NCBI GenBank assembly: GCA_001885315.1
Contig: MLPZ01000015.1
Span: 114,033-178,032, forward strand
Length of the DNA: 64,000 bases
Reading direction: 5' to 3'
DNA from: Treponema sp. CETP13
Lineage (GTDB): Bacteria > Spirochaetota > Spirochaetia > Treponematales > Treponemataceae
Shown: one piece after another, positions 8,238 through 17,540 of the stretch
How the letters are laid out: each line of letters starts with the position of its first letter
Numbering within the stretch: position 1 is the first letter of the stretch
The notes under the pieces: generated by a model
Told to the model about the DNA's origin: nothing
The model's database searches: none
Seen by the model: the letters and a program-made list of their open reading frames with translations, nothing else
Position numbers and translations under genes: made by a program

Positions 8238-9626
8238 ATGAACATACAAACATTTGATACGGAAAAAACATATCATAACTTACCAGCAATCGTTATTGTC
8301 GGACGACCAAACGTAGGTAAATCTACTCTCTTTAATCGCCTTTTACATAAAAGACGTGCAATTACAGATCCTACACCTGGAGTGACACGAGATCCAATTG
8401 AAGAAACTGCATTTATTAATGAAAAGCCTGTTTCTATTATGGACACTGGTGGATTTAAACTTGATCGAGATGAAGGAACTATGGAAGCTGTTATGGATGA
8501 ATTTGTCGTTCAAAAAACACTTGAATCCTTAAAACACGCTGACCTTATTTTATTATTGTTAGATGCCACTCTTATAACTGGAGAAGATGAAGAGTTTATT
8601 GACTTACTTAGACCTTATTGGAGCAAAGTTATTGCTGCTGTAAACAAAACAGAAGGTGGAAGATTCGAAGAAGAAGCTTGGAATTATCAAAAATTTGGTT
8701 TCCAAAAATTATTATTCATTTCTGCAGAACACGGAGATCGAATCCCTGAATTAAAAGAAGAGATGATTAGCCGTTTAGATTTTTCAAGAGTAGAAGAAGG
8801 GGAAAAACAAGAGACTATTAAGATTGGAATTATGGGTAAACCAAATACTGGGAAATCCACACTTTCTAACTTACTCACAAATTCAAATGCATCAATAGTT
8901 AGTGATTATGCCGGAACAACACGTGATGTTGTAGAAGGACAATTTACGTATAAAAATCGTACTTTTCAAGTAATTGATACGGCAGGTATTCGTAAAAAAG
9001 CAAAAGTTAATGCCGCTGTAGAATACTATTCTGTAAATCGTGCTATAAAAGCATTAGATCGTATTGATATTCTTTTTTATATGATAGATGCAGATGAAGG
9101 CCTTACAGAACAAGATAAAAAAATTATAGGATTAGCACATGATAGAGGACGAGCAATAATTTTTTGCCTAAATAAATGGGACACACAAGACCAAACTCGC
9201 CGCAATGCAAGAAAAGCAGAAGATAATATTAAAATTATGTTTGGGCACATGCAATATGCACCAATTGTTGAAATTTCAGCATTACAGAACACAGGGATTA
9301 AAAACTTACTTAATATTTCAATGGAATTATATAAACAACTTAACTTAAAGATTGGAACCGGAACACTTAACACTGCTATTAAAGATTGGGTTACAGCCTA
9401 TGCTCCGCCAGCACGAAAATCTGGACATTTCAGAGTAAAATATGCCCTACAAGTGAGTACAAATCCAGTTAAATTTCTTATTTTTGCGAGTAGCCCAGAT
9501 CAGGTTCCTCAAACATATATTGCATTCCTTAAAAATAAAATGCGCTCTGATTTAGGGTTCGATAAAATTCCTGTTGCGATAGAACTTAAATCGTCTCGTA
9601 AAAAATGGGAAGATAGGACTCGCTAA
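8238..9626 (+). CDS. der: Ribosome biogenesis GTPase Der (EngA)
   Basis: Double GTPase needed for assembly of the 50S ribosomal subunit. The first G domain has GRPNVGKSTLFNRLL near residue 22 and DTGGF as switch II. The second has GKPNTGKSTLSNLLTN near residue 200, DTAGI, and the NKWD specificity motif. A C-terminal KH-like domain includes GHFRVKYALQVST. Length (462) is typical. Starts with an AGGAA ribosome-binding site after ptsI. Its stop codon overlaps the start of the next gene by one base, so the regulator gene is translationally coupled. Confidence 0.96.
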   Translation: MNIQTFDTEKTYHNLPAIVIVGRPNVGKSTLFNRLLHKRRAITDPTPGVTRDPIEETAFINEKPVSIMDTGGFKLDRDEGTMEAVMDEFVVQKTLESLKHADLILLLLDATLITGEDEEFIDLLRPYWSKVIAAVNKTEGGRFEEEAWNYQKFGFQKLLFISAEHGDRIPELKEEMISRLDFSRVEEGEKQETIKIGIMGKPNTGKSTLSNLLTNSNASIVSDYAGTTRDVVEGQFTYKNRTFQVIDTAGIRKKAKVNAAVEYYSVNRAIKALDRIDILFYMIDADEGLTEQDKKIIGLAHDRGRAIIFCLNKWDTQDQTRRNARKAEDNIKIMFGHMQYAPIVEISALQNTGIKNLLNISMELYKQLNLKIGTGTLNTAIKDWVTAYAPPARKSGHFRVKYALQVSTNPVKFLIFASSPDQVPQTYIAFLKNKMRSDLGFDKIPVAIELKSSRKKWEDRTR

Positions 9627-9985
9627 TGGCAAGATTTAGTATTGGTGAGGTTGAAAAGATTACCGGAATAAAATCACACATACTACGTTATTGGGAAAAA
9701 GTAATACCTTCTTTAACCCCACAAAAAGATCAAGGCAATCGTCGCACATATAGCAACAAAGATGTTCAAATTATTTTGCGACTAAAATATCTTATACAAG
9801 AAAAAAAATTTACAATAGAAGGAGCAAGAGATCAATTAATTGACGACTTAGCCTTTCCTACAAATTCAAAAGGGATACACCTTGCCGAGGCCTCTGCACA
9901 AATACAAGAGGCAAAAGGAGAATTACTCGAAATTCTTTATACAATAAACTCACATAAATCAGAATTTTCTGAGAAATCAAATTAA
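9626..9985 (+). CDS. MerR-family transcriptional regulator
   Basis: A 119-residue DNA-binding protein. The N-terminal winged helix-turn-helix reads FSIGEVEKITGIKSHILRYW, followed by the wing segment GNRRTYSNKDVQIILRLKYL, which is standard for MerR proteins. The remaining 45 residues form a short helical tail with no metal-binding cysteines, so it is more like the small HspR or nucleoid-associated subgroup than a metal sensor. It is coupled to der (shared base of TAATG). Targets are not evident from the neighbourhood. Confidence 0.88.
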   Translation: MARFSIGEVEKITGIKSHILRYWEKVIPSLTPQKDQGNRRTYSNKDVQIILRLKYLIQEKKFTIEGARDQLIDDLAFPTNSKGIHLAEASAQIQEAKGELLEILYTINSHKSEFSEKSN

Positions 9986-10021
9986 TTACATTGACTCGTA
10001 ATTAAAAACAAAGGAACTAAT

Positions 10022-11455
10022 TTGAACAACCAAAATCCTAATAAACCACCAAAATCAAAATTTTACACTACAACACCGTTACCTAAACATAGGGGTAAAC
10101 ATAGTAAAAAAAATTTTAATACACCAAATAATAATAGTATTATTAAGAAATCAATAAAATTTAAATCTGATGATCAGCAACCAAAACAGAGGAAACACAC
10201 AAATACGACAAACCTTACAAAGAGAACTAAACCTATATATCAAAAGCATACCCAAGCAGCGACTATTCAACAAAAACCACTATTTCGAAATATTCCAACT
10301 GAATCACAAGAAATTTTACAGAGTTTTGATACCTTATTACAACATATAAAACCATTAAGTAGTAAACAACTACTAGAACTTCCTCATAACATAAAAGCCT
10401 TATCACATCAGCTAACAGACGAGCGCTCTACTCGCCACACAGGTTATATGAACCAAACAACACTGCTTTCTGCATACACAAACTATTTTATGTGGTGGAA
10501 TCTTATGCGCCTTACACATTTATTTGCAGGACTTCCGGCAAAAGCTTTCGAGTCTTTAAAAGAAAATGACTTTTGCTTAGATCTAGGCTCAGGACCTCTC
10601 ACTCTTCCCGTTGCTTTATGGCTTTCTAGACCGGAACTACGCAAACTTAAATTAACTTTCTATTGTGTTGATCTTTCAACAACAGCACTCTCTTTAGGAG
10701 AAGAAATCTTTTTGTCTGTAGTTGCTGCAACAAACAGGAAAAGTCCAAATCCTTCGGATCCATGGAATATTATTCGTATTAAAGGTAATACAGATACAAC
10801 ACTAAACCATGATGTTTCTGCAGTTTTTTGTGCAAATATGTTTAACGAACTTTTTTGGAATTCAACAACTCCTTTAGAATCTGATGCAAAAAAATACGCT
10901 AATATGCTTCGTCGTTATGCACAAAAAAAAGCCCTTATAATGGTTGTTGAACCAGGAATCCCACGAGCCGCACAATTTGTATCCCTCTTGCGAGATAATT
11001 TTTTACGCAATGAATACAGCATTATTTCCCCATGTCCTCATGAGAAAACATGCCCTATGAATGGTAAAAGAGGCAATAAATGGTGTCACTTTGTTTTATC
11101 AACTGCAAATGCTCCCAAAAAATTACAAAAATTATCTGATATTTCTAAACTAAGTAAAGACAGAGCAACTTTATCTTTTATTATAGTTCGTCCAAAAGTA
11201 AATTCAGAAACAGCGATAGCGACTACAACAAATAATGTTAAAGATACCAAAACTTATATTAGAGTTGTTTCTGATCCAGTTCGTATTCCTGGAAAAGGGG
11301 TTGGTAGATATGCTTGTGCACCATGGGGACTAACTCTTGTAATGGAACCTCCCACAAGTTTTTCTGGAAGCCTCATACCTGTAAATTTGACAACTGAACA
11401 AGTGTACCATTTACCTATCGATAAAAAAACAGGTGCCAAGATTTTGTACTTTTAA
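10022..11455 (+). CDS. Rsm22/METTL17-like ribosome-associated methyltransferase
   Basis: Related to the Rsm22 family of predicted methyltransferases that bind the small ribosomal subunit. The N-terminal 95 residues are basic and low-complexity (Lys, Asn, Gln and Thr-rich). A Rossmann-type core follows: DFCLDLGSGPLTLPVALWL near residue 180 is the S-adenosylmethionine loop. Family hallmark cysteines are in SPCPHEKTCPMNGKRGNKWC, near residues 338-357, and in the mitochondrial homologue such cysteines hold an iron-sulfur cluster. The C-terminal 70 residues form a small beta-rich tail. The TTG start at 10022 is supported by AAAGGA 6-9 bases upstream. It probably belongs to the ptsI-der transcript. 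Confidence 0.8.
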   Translation: MNNQNPNKPPKSKFYTTTPLPKHRGKHSKKNFNTPNNNSIIKKSIKFKSDDQQPKQRKHTNTTNLTKRTKPIYQKHTQAATIQQKPLFRNIPTESQEILQSFDTLLQHIKPLSSKQLLELPHNIKALSHQLTDERSTRHTGYMNQTTLLSAYTNYFMWWNLMRLTHLFAGLPAKAFESLKENDFCLDLGSGPLTLPVALWLSRPELRKLKLTFYCVDLSTTALSLGEEIFLSVVAATNRKSPNPSDPWNIIRIKGNTDTTLNHDVSAVFCANMFNELFWNSTTPLESDAKKYANMLRRYAQKKALIMVVEPGIPRAAQFVSLLRDNFLRNEYSIISPCPHEKTCPMNGKRGNKWCHFVLSTANAPKKLQKLSDISKLSKDRATLSFIIVRPKVNSETAIATTTNNVKDTKTYIRVVSDPVRIPGKGVGRYACAPWGLTLVMEPPTSFSGSLIPVNLTTEQVYHLPIDKKTGAKILYF

Positions 11456-11511
11456 CAAAACCTTAACAATTTACACATTATATTTTTAATTTTTTACTTT
11501 ATTCTCTCAGC

Positions 11512-12699
11512 ATGAATCAATTTCTAGAGCTTGAACACAAGGTTATGAAGCTAGTTAAACAAATCAAGCCTCCAAAAACAAAAGGGGATCGAATTGTAAG
11601 AATTATTAACAACTTTTTTTACGTCTATACAGGAAGTCAAGTACAAGAAGTTGCCATGGAATTATCAGAATTAGATTTACCTGCCATAGCTGTTGTTAAT
11701 GAAAAACTTAATTTACTTGGACTTATAAAAAGAGCTGATTTAGAAACTCAATTAAGCAAACCATATGGGCGTGAATTATTACAACGAACTTCTGTTGATG
11801 AATTAATGGTATCTCCACAAATATTTGTCTATAACCAGTCTATCGCAGTAATTATTGAAGAAATCCGTGATGATTTTCAAAATGAAACAATACAATATTA
11901 CGCCCTTGTTGATAAGCAGCAACAATTCTGTGGTATTTTTTCTTCGCGGACAATGTTGCTTTACGCTGCACAAACACAACAGCGAGATATAGAAACAGCA
12001 AAAGTTATACAAGAGCGCATTATCCCTCATTATTCACATTTTTCTGATGATCAATGCGAATTTATATGCAGTGCCGTTATGCAACAAGCTGTAGGTGGTG
12101 ATTATTATTATGTTAAACAATATTCTCCCAATAAATGGTTTTTTTGCCTCTGTGATATTTCTGGCAAAGGTATTTCAGCATCTATTGTTGTGGCTTTGCT
12201 TGGCGGATACATGTGGAACGCTGATTTTTCTAAATCTATGGTTAAGTTTATTCAAGGTCTTAACAAATTGATTTTACAGACTTTTAATCTTGAAAAATAT
12301 TTCACCGGTATTTTTTGCAAATTTGACTCAAAAACGGGGCTATTAAAATATTGTGATATGGGCCACGGTTTAATGTACTTGCATAGAAATCACAAATTTA
12401 TTCCCCTTCAATCCGAAGCCGTAAATATGCCTGTTGGTATTATAAATGATATTTCAATAGAAAAAAAAAGCATCCTACTTGATAACAATGATACTATCGT
12501 TCTTTTTAGTGACGGCCTATCAGAACAAGAAAACACACTTGGGAAAGAATTTGACATTCAAATTATCTCAAAAAGTCTTGAAGAAAATCCAAAAAATCTT
12601 AAAAAAGCTAAAATAGAAATATTTGAAAAGTTTTACCAATTTAAAGACACTGAAGTGCAACATGATGACTTAAGTTTGCTTTTTTGCCATAAAAACTAA
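11512..12699 (+). CDS. CBS-pair SpoIIE-type protein phosphatase
   Basis: Predicted serine phosphatase of the PP2C/RsbU kind. Residues about 35-160 look like a CBS pair (LPAIAVVNEKLNLLGLIKRA, then a second copy with YYALVDKQQQFCGIFSSRTM). The SpoIIE domain covers about 170-395: AVGGDYYYVKQYSPNKW, then the metal-binding CDISGKGISAS, DMGHGL and FSDGLSE, and HDDLSLL at the end. Such proteins usually reset an anti-sigma antagonist; no partner is nearby. A TATTCT -10 box at 11500-11505 sits 6 bases before ATG with no ribosome-binding site, so the message may be leaderless. The -35 box is poor. Confidence 0.88.
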   Translation: MNQFLELEHKVMKLVKQIKPPKTKGDRIVRIINNFFYVYTGSQVQEVAMELSELDLPAIAVVNEKLNLLGLIKRADLETQLSKPYGRELLQRTSVDELMVSPQIFVYNQSIAVIIEEIRDDFQNETIQYYALVDKQQQFCGIFSSRTMLLYAAQTQQRDIETAKVIQERIIPHYSHFSDDQCEFICSAVMQQAVGGDYYYVKQYSPNKWFFCLCDISGKGISASIVVALLGGYMWNADFSKSMVKFIQGLNKLILQTFNLEKYFTGIFCKFDSKTGLLKYCDMGHGLMYLHRNHKFIPLQSEAVNMPVGIINDISIEKKSILLDNNDTIVLFSDGLSEQENTLGKEFDIQIISKSLEENPKNLKKAKIEIFEKFYQFKDTEVQHDDLSLLFCHKN

Positions 12700-12705
12700 T
12701 TATTT

Positions 12706-13113
12706 TTATTTAGCTATCGACACGCATTGCAAATATATTGGAGCAGCACCTTTTTTAGGTGTAGTTTTTAAAATACCCTGCGGACCTTTTGTCCACCATT
12801 CATATTTGGCACCGTCTGAATATCGTGCACCTGAAGCAGAAATAACCTCTGTCAAAGTGATTTCTTCATCATTAGGTAGTATTAATACAACATAGTTTTC
12901 TGTATTATCAGATGAATTATAGTACTTTGCTATTAAATTTTCTTTGTTTTCTGTTCTATACATAATTGAGGTGTAATTTGATATGGTTACTGTCAATTGC
13001 GCACTATCTTTTTTATCAGAACGGCAGCCTACAACAGATATCCCAAGAATAAAAGCCAGACAAAAGCATAATACACTACTCAATAATTTAAAACTAACAT
13101 TTTTTTTCATCAC
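12706..13113 (-). CDS. MliC-family lysozyme-inhibitor lipoprotein
   Basis: A 135-residue lipoprotein. The signal peptide ends in a lipobox at SVVGCRSD with the lipidated Cys near residue 30. The mature domain carries the MliC hallmark SASGARYSDGAKYEWWTKGP, in which the Ser and Lys side chains plug the active site of c-type lysozyme in known members. It probably protects the cell wall from host lysozyme. An AGGAG site precedes the double ATG. It lies 20 bases downstream of the AraC-type gene on the same strand, so the two are likely co-transcribed and the regulator may respond to envelope or host cues. Confidence 0.85.
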   Translation of the reverse strand: MMKKNVSFKLLSSVLCFCLAFILGISVVGCRSDKKDSAQLTVTISNYTSIMYRTENKENLIAKYYNSSDNTENYVVLILPNDEEITLTEVISASGARYSDGAKYEWWTKGPQGILKTTPKKGAAPIYLQCVSIAK

Positions 13114-13133
13114 TATAAATCTCCTTAAAATTT

Positions 13134-14321
13134 TTACGCTGCCTCTATATCTTTTATAAGTTGTTTTGGTGTCTTTCCTTTTTCTTTTTTTAATGCACTA
13201 TAAAAAGAGGAAGAACTACGAAATCCACATTCAAAAGCCAATCCCATAATAGAAAGAGATTGGTATTTTTTGGCACGAACAAGTTCTTCGAATTCTGCAA
13301 TTCTAAGACGATTAATAAAAGTATAAAAAGCAACATGCAAACCTTCATTTAATACTTGAGATAAAATATGTCTTGTTATACCAGTCTCTTTTGCAAGTTT
13401 TTCTAGTGTCAGATCAGAATCTAAATAGATTTTTGAAGACTCCATAAACTTTTGTAATTTTTGAGTTAACTTTTCCATCTCTTCATCAGTAATTATTGAT
13501 TTTTTATATTTACCAGAAGAAGATGTATCAGAAGTAGTCTTTTCTGCACTAGAATCAGTTACGATTATCTTTTGACCAGCACTATTAAGCGAAAAATATA
13601 AGATAAACAAAGATAAAGGAATATTTGTAATAAGCTGAGGAGGAACTCTTTGAGCAACTGCAAGAGGGAGCGTCAAAACAGAGGGAGTAAGGATAAACAA
13701 AGCAGCAAAGGATAAACCAAAAAGAACAATATATCCTAGAGCTAATTTTTTAAGCCAAGAAAGAGTAACATCATTTTCATGTGATGAAAAAAACTGATCT
13801 ACCGTTTTCCTATATTTGACAATTCTTTTATAAATAACTATTCCATAAACAAGCACAGAAACAGCCCCAAATGCCGAATGAATATATACTATTGGGTTTT
13901 CACCTCCCATAGAAATCCCATTTACTGGAGGCTGCCCTAAAACATCCTCGCTAAAATTAACATGCGCCTTTAAGAAAAACTCTGAAATATAAAAAATCAC
14001 AAATGGAATAAAATGAATCCCTACCTTTTTAAACCCTTTTATTGGTTCATTTAAAATATTTTTAACATATAAATACAAAAATGGGCCATATAAAAAGGCT
14101 ATGTTATGCGACTCAAAATTCATAAAAAAAAGTAAGGAAGGAATACTCTCTTCTCTAACTAGTTGCAACATCGGAAGTGTGAATGTAATTATTAAAGCTA
14201 GCGAATAAAATTTGATAGTGTGTTCAAGTCGCTCTTTTTGACACAAATATATTATTCCCATTACAGCCCAAGAGATTCCGATGATTGCTTGGGTTAGTTT
14301 TAAACTTATTGGCATTGGCAT
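13134..14321 (-). CDS. Membrane-anchored AraC-family regulator
   Basis: The N-terminal 250 residues contain about six to seven hydrophobic spans, with LLFFMNFESHNIAFLYGPFLYLY among them in shortened form as HNIAFLYGPFLYLY. The C-terminal 110 residues form a standard AraC DNA-binding domain with two helix-turn-helices: LTLEKLAKETGITRHILSQV and MGLAFECGFRSSSSFYSALK. A linker rich in Ser and Thr joins them. This layout implies a membrane sensor that acts directly on DNA. The start codon lies 6 bases after a TATACT box and lacks a ribosome-binding site. Its targets may include the adjoining lysozyme-inhibitor gene; that is inference from synteny only. Confidence 0.88.
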   Translation of the reverse strand: MPMPISLKLTQAIIGISWAVMGIIYLCQKERLEHTIKFYSLALIITFTLPMLQLVREESIPSLLFFMNFESHNIAFLYGPFLYLYVKNILNEPIKGFKKVGIHFIPFVIFYISEFFLKAHVNFSEDVLGQPPVNGISMGGENPIVYIHSAFGAVSVLVYGIVIYKRIVKYRKTVDQFFSSHENDVTLSWLKKLALGYIVLFGLSFAALFILTPSVLTLPLAVAQRVPPQLITNIPLSLFILYFSLNSAGQKIIVTDSSAEKTTSDTSSSGKYKKSIITDEEMEKLTQKLQKFMESSKIYLDSDLTLEKLAKETGITRHILSQVLNEGLHVAFYTFINRLRIAEFEELVRAKKYQSLSIMGLAFECGFRSSSSFYSALKKEKGKTPKQLIKDIEAA

Positions 14322-14327
14322 AGTCTC

Positions 14328-14356
14328 AGTATAGACAAAATTTCTTTCCCGGTCGA
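14328..14356 (-). promoter_or_regulatory. Promoter of the AraC-type gene, probably leaderless
   Basis: Read on the minus strand: TCGACC (14351-14356), a 17-base spacer, TATACT (14328-14333), then 6 bases to the ATG. The -35 box matches consensus at 4 of 6 positions. A short CCGG-TCGAG-CCGG inverted repeat (14349-14361) overlaps the -35 box and could be an operator. Confidence 0.5.
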
Positions 14357-14425
14357 GCCGGAATTTATAAAAACTATATTATTATCCATTTCGCTCGGAT
14401 TGGAAGAATAATCTCTATTAATCAC

Positions 14426-15391
14426 ATATATTATGGTCAAGATGCTCAGTACGAAGGAATTCAACCTTCCTATACAGATAACGGAGACGGAACAGTAACA
14501 GATAACAACACGGGATTAATATGGCAACAAACACCTCCAACAGATAAAATGACATATGATGAAGCTGTTGAATATGTAGAAAATCTTACATTAGGTGGAT
14601 ACGACGATTGGAGACTTCCAACAATTAAAGAATCTTTTTCGCTTGCAATGCTTGATGGTAAATTAGATGCCATGGATACGAGTAATGCTCAACCATATAT
14701 AGATACTGATTATTTTGATTTTACCTATGATAAAGCAAAACCATACACCGGATCTTATTGGACAAGTAGTGTTTGCAAAATGCCAGTTAATAATACAGAA
14801 AGTTCATATGAAGAAATGGAATTACCTGCTACAGATCCTGAATACTTTAACTTAAGTAGACCAGATTGCTTTGTATGGTCAAGCACCACCTGTGGAGATT
14901 TTCCAGAAATGGCAGATTATATCGCTTTTGGTCGTGGTTACGGTATTGACTTAGCTTCTGCTTCAGGAACTCAACAACAAGAAATGCCTGAGGATATGCA
15001 AGGTGGAATGCCACCAAAAGGAGAGAATGGTCAATTACCTCCTCCACCAGATGGATCGAGCAATATGAACCAACCACCTGAAATGCAATCTGAATCAACC
15101 ATTGATGTTTCTACAGTAACAATATCTGACTTTGTTGATACTCATGGCCCTGGATGTATGAGAGCTGATTATAAAGACACAGAAAGTGTAACAACATCTT
15201 TTGAAAATAATATTCAAGTTTCACAAGCTCCAGCACTTTCACGAGCTTTCTGGGAATCAATTTATGGCGAAGAATACCCTTATCCATATGAAGAAGATAC
15301 TTTTACCGAATTTGACTTATCAAACTCAGAAAATGCTGCTGACTATGTTGTAATTTACAATTATGCACTGTTAGTAAGAAACGCTGATTAA
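14426..15391 (+). pseudogene. Lcl/DUF1566-domain lipoprotein, copy 1, truncated and internally deleted
   Basis: Coding similarity to the repeat domain of Treponema DUF1566 (Lcl C-terminal) lipoproteins begins at about 14426 with YYGQDAQYEG and YTDNGDGTVTDNNTGLIWQ, before the first in-frame ATG at 14549. No start, signal peptide or lipobox precedes it, so the 5' end is missing. Between SSYEEM and ELPATDPEY roughly 110 residues present in copy 2 are absent, joining the first repeat in frame to the end of the second. The rest (FNLSRPDCFVWSSTTCGDF to YNYALLVRNAD) matches copy 2 closely, apart from a Met/Pro/Gln-rich insertion. A shortened protein from ATG 14549 is possible but could not be exported. 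Confidence 0.7.
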
Positions 15392-15401
15392 CCACTAAAC
15401 A

Positions 15402-15439
15402 GTAGGTTGCCTTCTAGTAATTACTTCTTGGCAACCTAC
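15402..15439 (+). repeat. Hairpin just upstream of the copy 2 ribosome-binding site
   Basis: GTAGGTTGCC (15402-15411) pairs perfectly with GGCAACCTAC (15430-15439). AAGGAG follows immediately at 15440 and ATG at 15451. There is no T tract, so this is either a transcript-stabilising stem, a weak terminator for copy 1, or a control element for copy 2. Confidence 0.55.
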
Positions 15440-15450
15440 AAGGAGCTTTT

Positions 15451-16484
15451 ATGAACCAAAAAAATCTGTATTGTTTTGGGCTAATATTTCTTGCTGTGCT
15501 TTTTTTTATGGTAAGCTGTAATTTCGACAATGATATACAACCTTTTGGTCTAGATACTGAACTGGTTCGTACTGGACAAGCACCAATTGCGTAATGCCGG
15601 TTGATAATACTACCAGTGATTACGAATATGCACAAAAAAACTACGGCTTTAACTGGGCTGATGGACACTTAAAATCTTATGCTAACGGCTATAATATTGA
15701 CGGAAGCTCAAGCGACTTTTCAATTTCAGCCGGAGTACGAGCTGTCCGAGGTGAAGAAGGCGTTTACGGTGTAAATAATTTTGACAATACGAGCGCTTAC
15801 ACTATCACAGACAATGCAACGGGTTTAATGTGGTCAAAATATGATGATGGTTACATTAACGATGATGGAACAATTATGGACGACACCGATGAAGGTTGGG
15901 GCGAAGGCAAAACATGGACAGACACACTTACTTGGGTTCAAACAATGAATGATGCAAGTTATGGTGGACACGATGATTGGAGATTACCAGACGTCAAAGA
16001 ATTGCAAAGTATTGTTGAATACGAAAAAACTGTACTACCAGCTCTTGATGACGGCTACTTTACCTTAAGTAGAGAAGATTGCTTTGTATGGTCAAGTACA
16101 ACTTGTGGCGATTTTACAGAAATGGCCGATTACATTGCTATTGGTCGTGGCTACGGAATAAACCTTGATGACAATACAGATTCTTCGAGTGCAACCGTTA
16201 ACGATTTTGTAGATACTCATGGGTCAGGCTGTATGCGAGCTGATTATAAAGACACAGAAAGTACTACTACATCATTAACAACTAACTACACAGTTTCACA
16301 AGCTCCACTCCTATCACGTGAAAAATGGCTTGATATCTACGGATTTGACACAGACGATATGAGCAATTATCCATATGATTATACAGATGACACCTTTACC
16401 GAATTTGACTTAACAAACTCAGAAAACGCTGCTGATTATATTGTACTTTATAACTATGCGCTTTTAGTAAGAGATACAGAGTAA
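15451..16484 (+). pseudogene. Lcl/DUF1566-domain lipoprotein, copy 2, deletion with frameshift
   Basis: From ATG 15451 (AAGGAG upstream) a 47-residue ORF gives a good lipoprotein signal, VLFFMVSCNFDND, and ends at LVRTGQAPIA with a stop at 15592-15594. The body continues in another frame from 15594. Just before that ATG the other frame reads C-V-M-P-V-D, which aligns with CKMPVN of copy 1, so a deletion fused the N-terminus out of frame to the middle of the gene and removed the first repeat. Downstream it holds a full second repeat: ITDNATGLMW, GGHDDWRLPDVKELQSI and the same C-terminal tail as copy 1. The overlapping TAATG could allow re-initiation, but then without export signal. Confidence 0.75.
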
Positions 16485-16491
16485 ATAACAC

Positions 16492-16530
16492 ATAAATACC
16501 TGTAATAATTTACTTGCAGGTATTTATTTC
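16492..16530 (+). terminator. Terminator-like hairpin after copy 2
   Basis: ATAAATACCTG (16492-16502) pairs perfectly with CAGGTATTTAT (16517-16527) and is followed by a short T-rich run (TTCTATTC). The weak T tract makes efficiency uncertain. Confidence 0.55.
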
Positions 16531-16565
16531 TATTCTTAATTTAATTATTACCGTATACTGATACA

Positions 16566-17540
16566 ATGAAAAAAAGACAATTTCAAATAACAAACAGCAT
16601 AATTTCTCTTTTTATTCTTTTTTTAGCAAGCTTTGTAGCTCACCCATTAATTGCAGATACAACTACAGAATCTGCCTCTCCCTTTACATTTGAATTTTCC
16701 CCATCTTTTGGTGTTTTAACCGGAACCGTAAGTGAATACCTGTATGAAGAAGATGAAACTCTTCAAAGTCAACTCGATTGGCAACAATATGCAGTCCCTT
16801 ACATAAAAGCCGAAGAAACAATTAGTGCATACAATGCCTTTTTAAGTGTTTCTGTATTATCTGCGATTCCTTTCTATTGTGGCATTATGGAAGATTACGA
16901 TTGGCTTGCTGATGATTATGTAGATGGGAGTTCTAATACCCTTTCTTGTTATTCTTGCCACGATTTATATTTAGACAAACGCTTTGATTTATCTGCAAAT
17001 GCCGGATACACCTTTAACTTTAACAAATTTTCTATAGCTCCTGGATTTGGAATCACGTATCGCTCACAAAAATGGACTGGTAGCGATGGCTACAAACAAT
17101 ACGATGAGGAAGATTATACATGGGACGAAGATATAGAAAAAATCTACCTTACTGGAACAGTTATAACGTATGAACAAAACGAACTTTTACCATCTATTTT
17201 TGTTCAAGCAGTCTATAAAATAAACAATAAGGTAACTACAAGTTTAAAAAGCACACTCTATCCGTACCTTTATGTTTATGATGTTGATAATCATTTATTA
17301 ACTTCTACTCAATACATTGATATTATGAGTGGAGGGATAGGAGCTTCTTTAGAAGCAACAATTTCATACAATAAAATTGCTCTAAACATTAACTATGAAT
17401 ATTTATCGGTTACAGATGGTAGCGTTTACTCGACCTCTACAGGTACATCTGATGAATCAGATGCAACGTATTATACCTCTACCTCAACTGCGGGGACTTC
17501 TAGTAGCTTATTGTCAATATCAATATCGTATAAATTTTAA
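16566..17540 (+). CDS. Outer-membrane beta-barrel-like protein
   Basis: A 324-residue exported protein. The signal peptide is a lysine/arginine start followed by a hydrophobic run, ending near VAHPLIADTTT. The mature part is built of alternating aromatic/polar strands (for example SIAPGFGITYRSQKW and KVTTSLKSTLYPYLYVYDV) and ends in SISISYKF with a terminal Phe, as expected for a barrel recognised by BamA. It has two or three Cys in a CYSCH motif near residue 129, unusual for a barrel. Function unknown; porin-like or adhesin roles are both possible. TATACT at 16554-16559 lies 6 bases before ATG and no ribosome-binding site is visible, so it may be leaderless. Confidence 0.7.
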   Translation: MKKRQFQITNSIISLFILFLASFVAHPLIADTTTESASPFTFEFSPSFGVLTGTVSEYLYEEDETLQSQLDWQQYAVPYIKAEETISAYNAFLSVSVLSAIPFYCGIMEDYDWLADDYVDGSSNTLSCYSCHDLYLDKRFDLSANAGYTFNFNKFSIAPGFGITYRSQKWTGSDGYKQYDEEDYTWDEDIEKIYLTGTVITYEQNELLPSIFVQAVYKINNKVTTSLKSTLYPYLYVYDVDNHLLTSTQYIDIMSGGIGASLEATISYNKIALNINYEYLSVTDGSVYSTSTGTSDESDATYYTSTSTAGTSSSLLSISISYKF

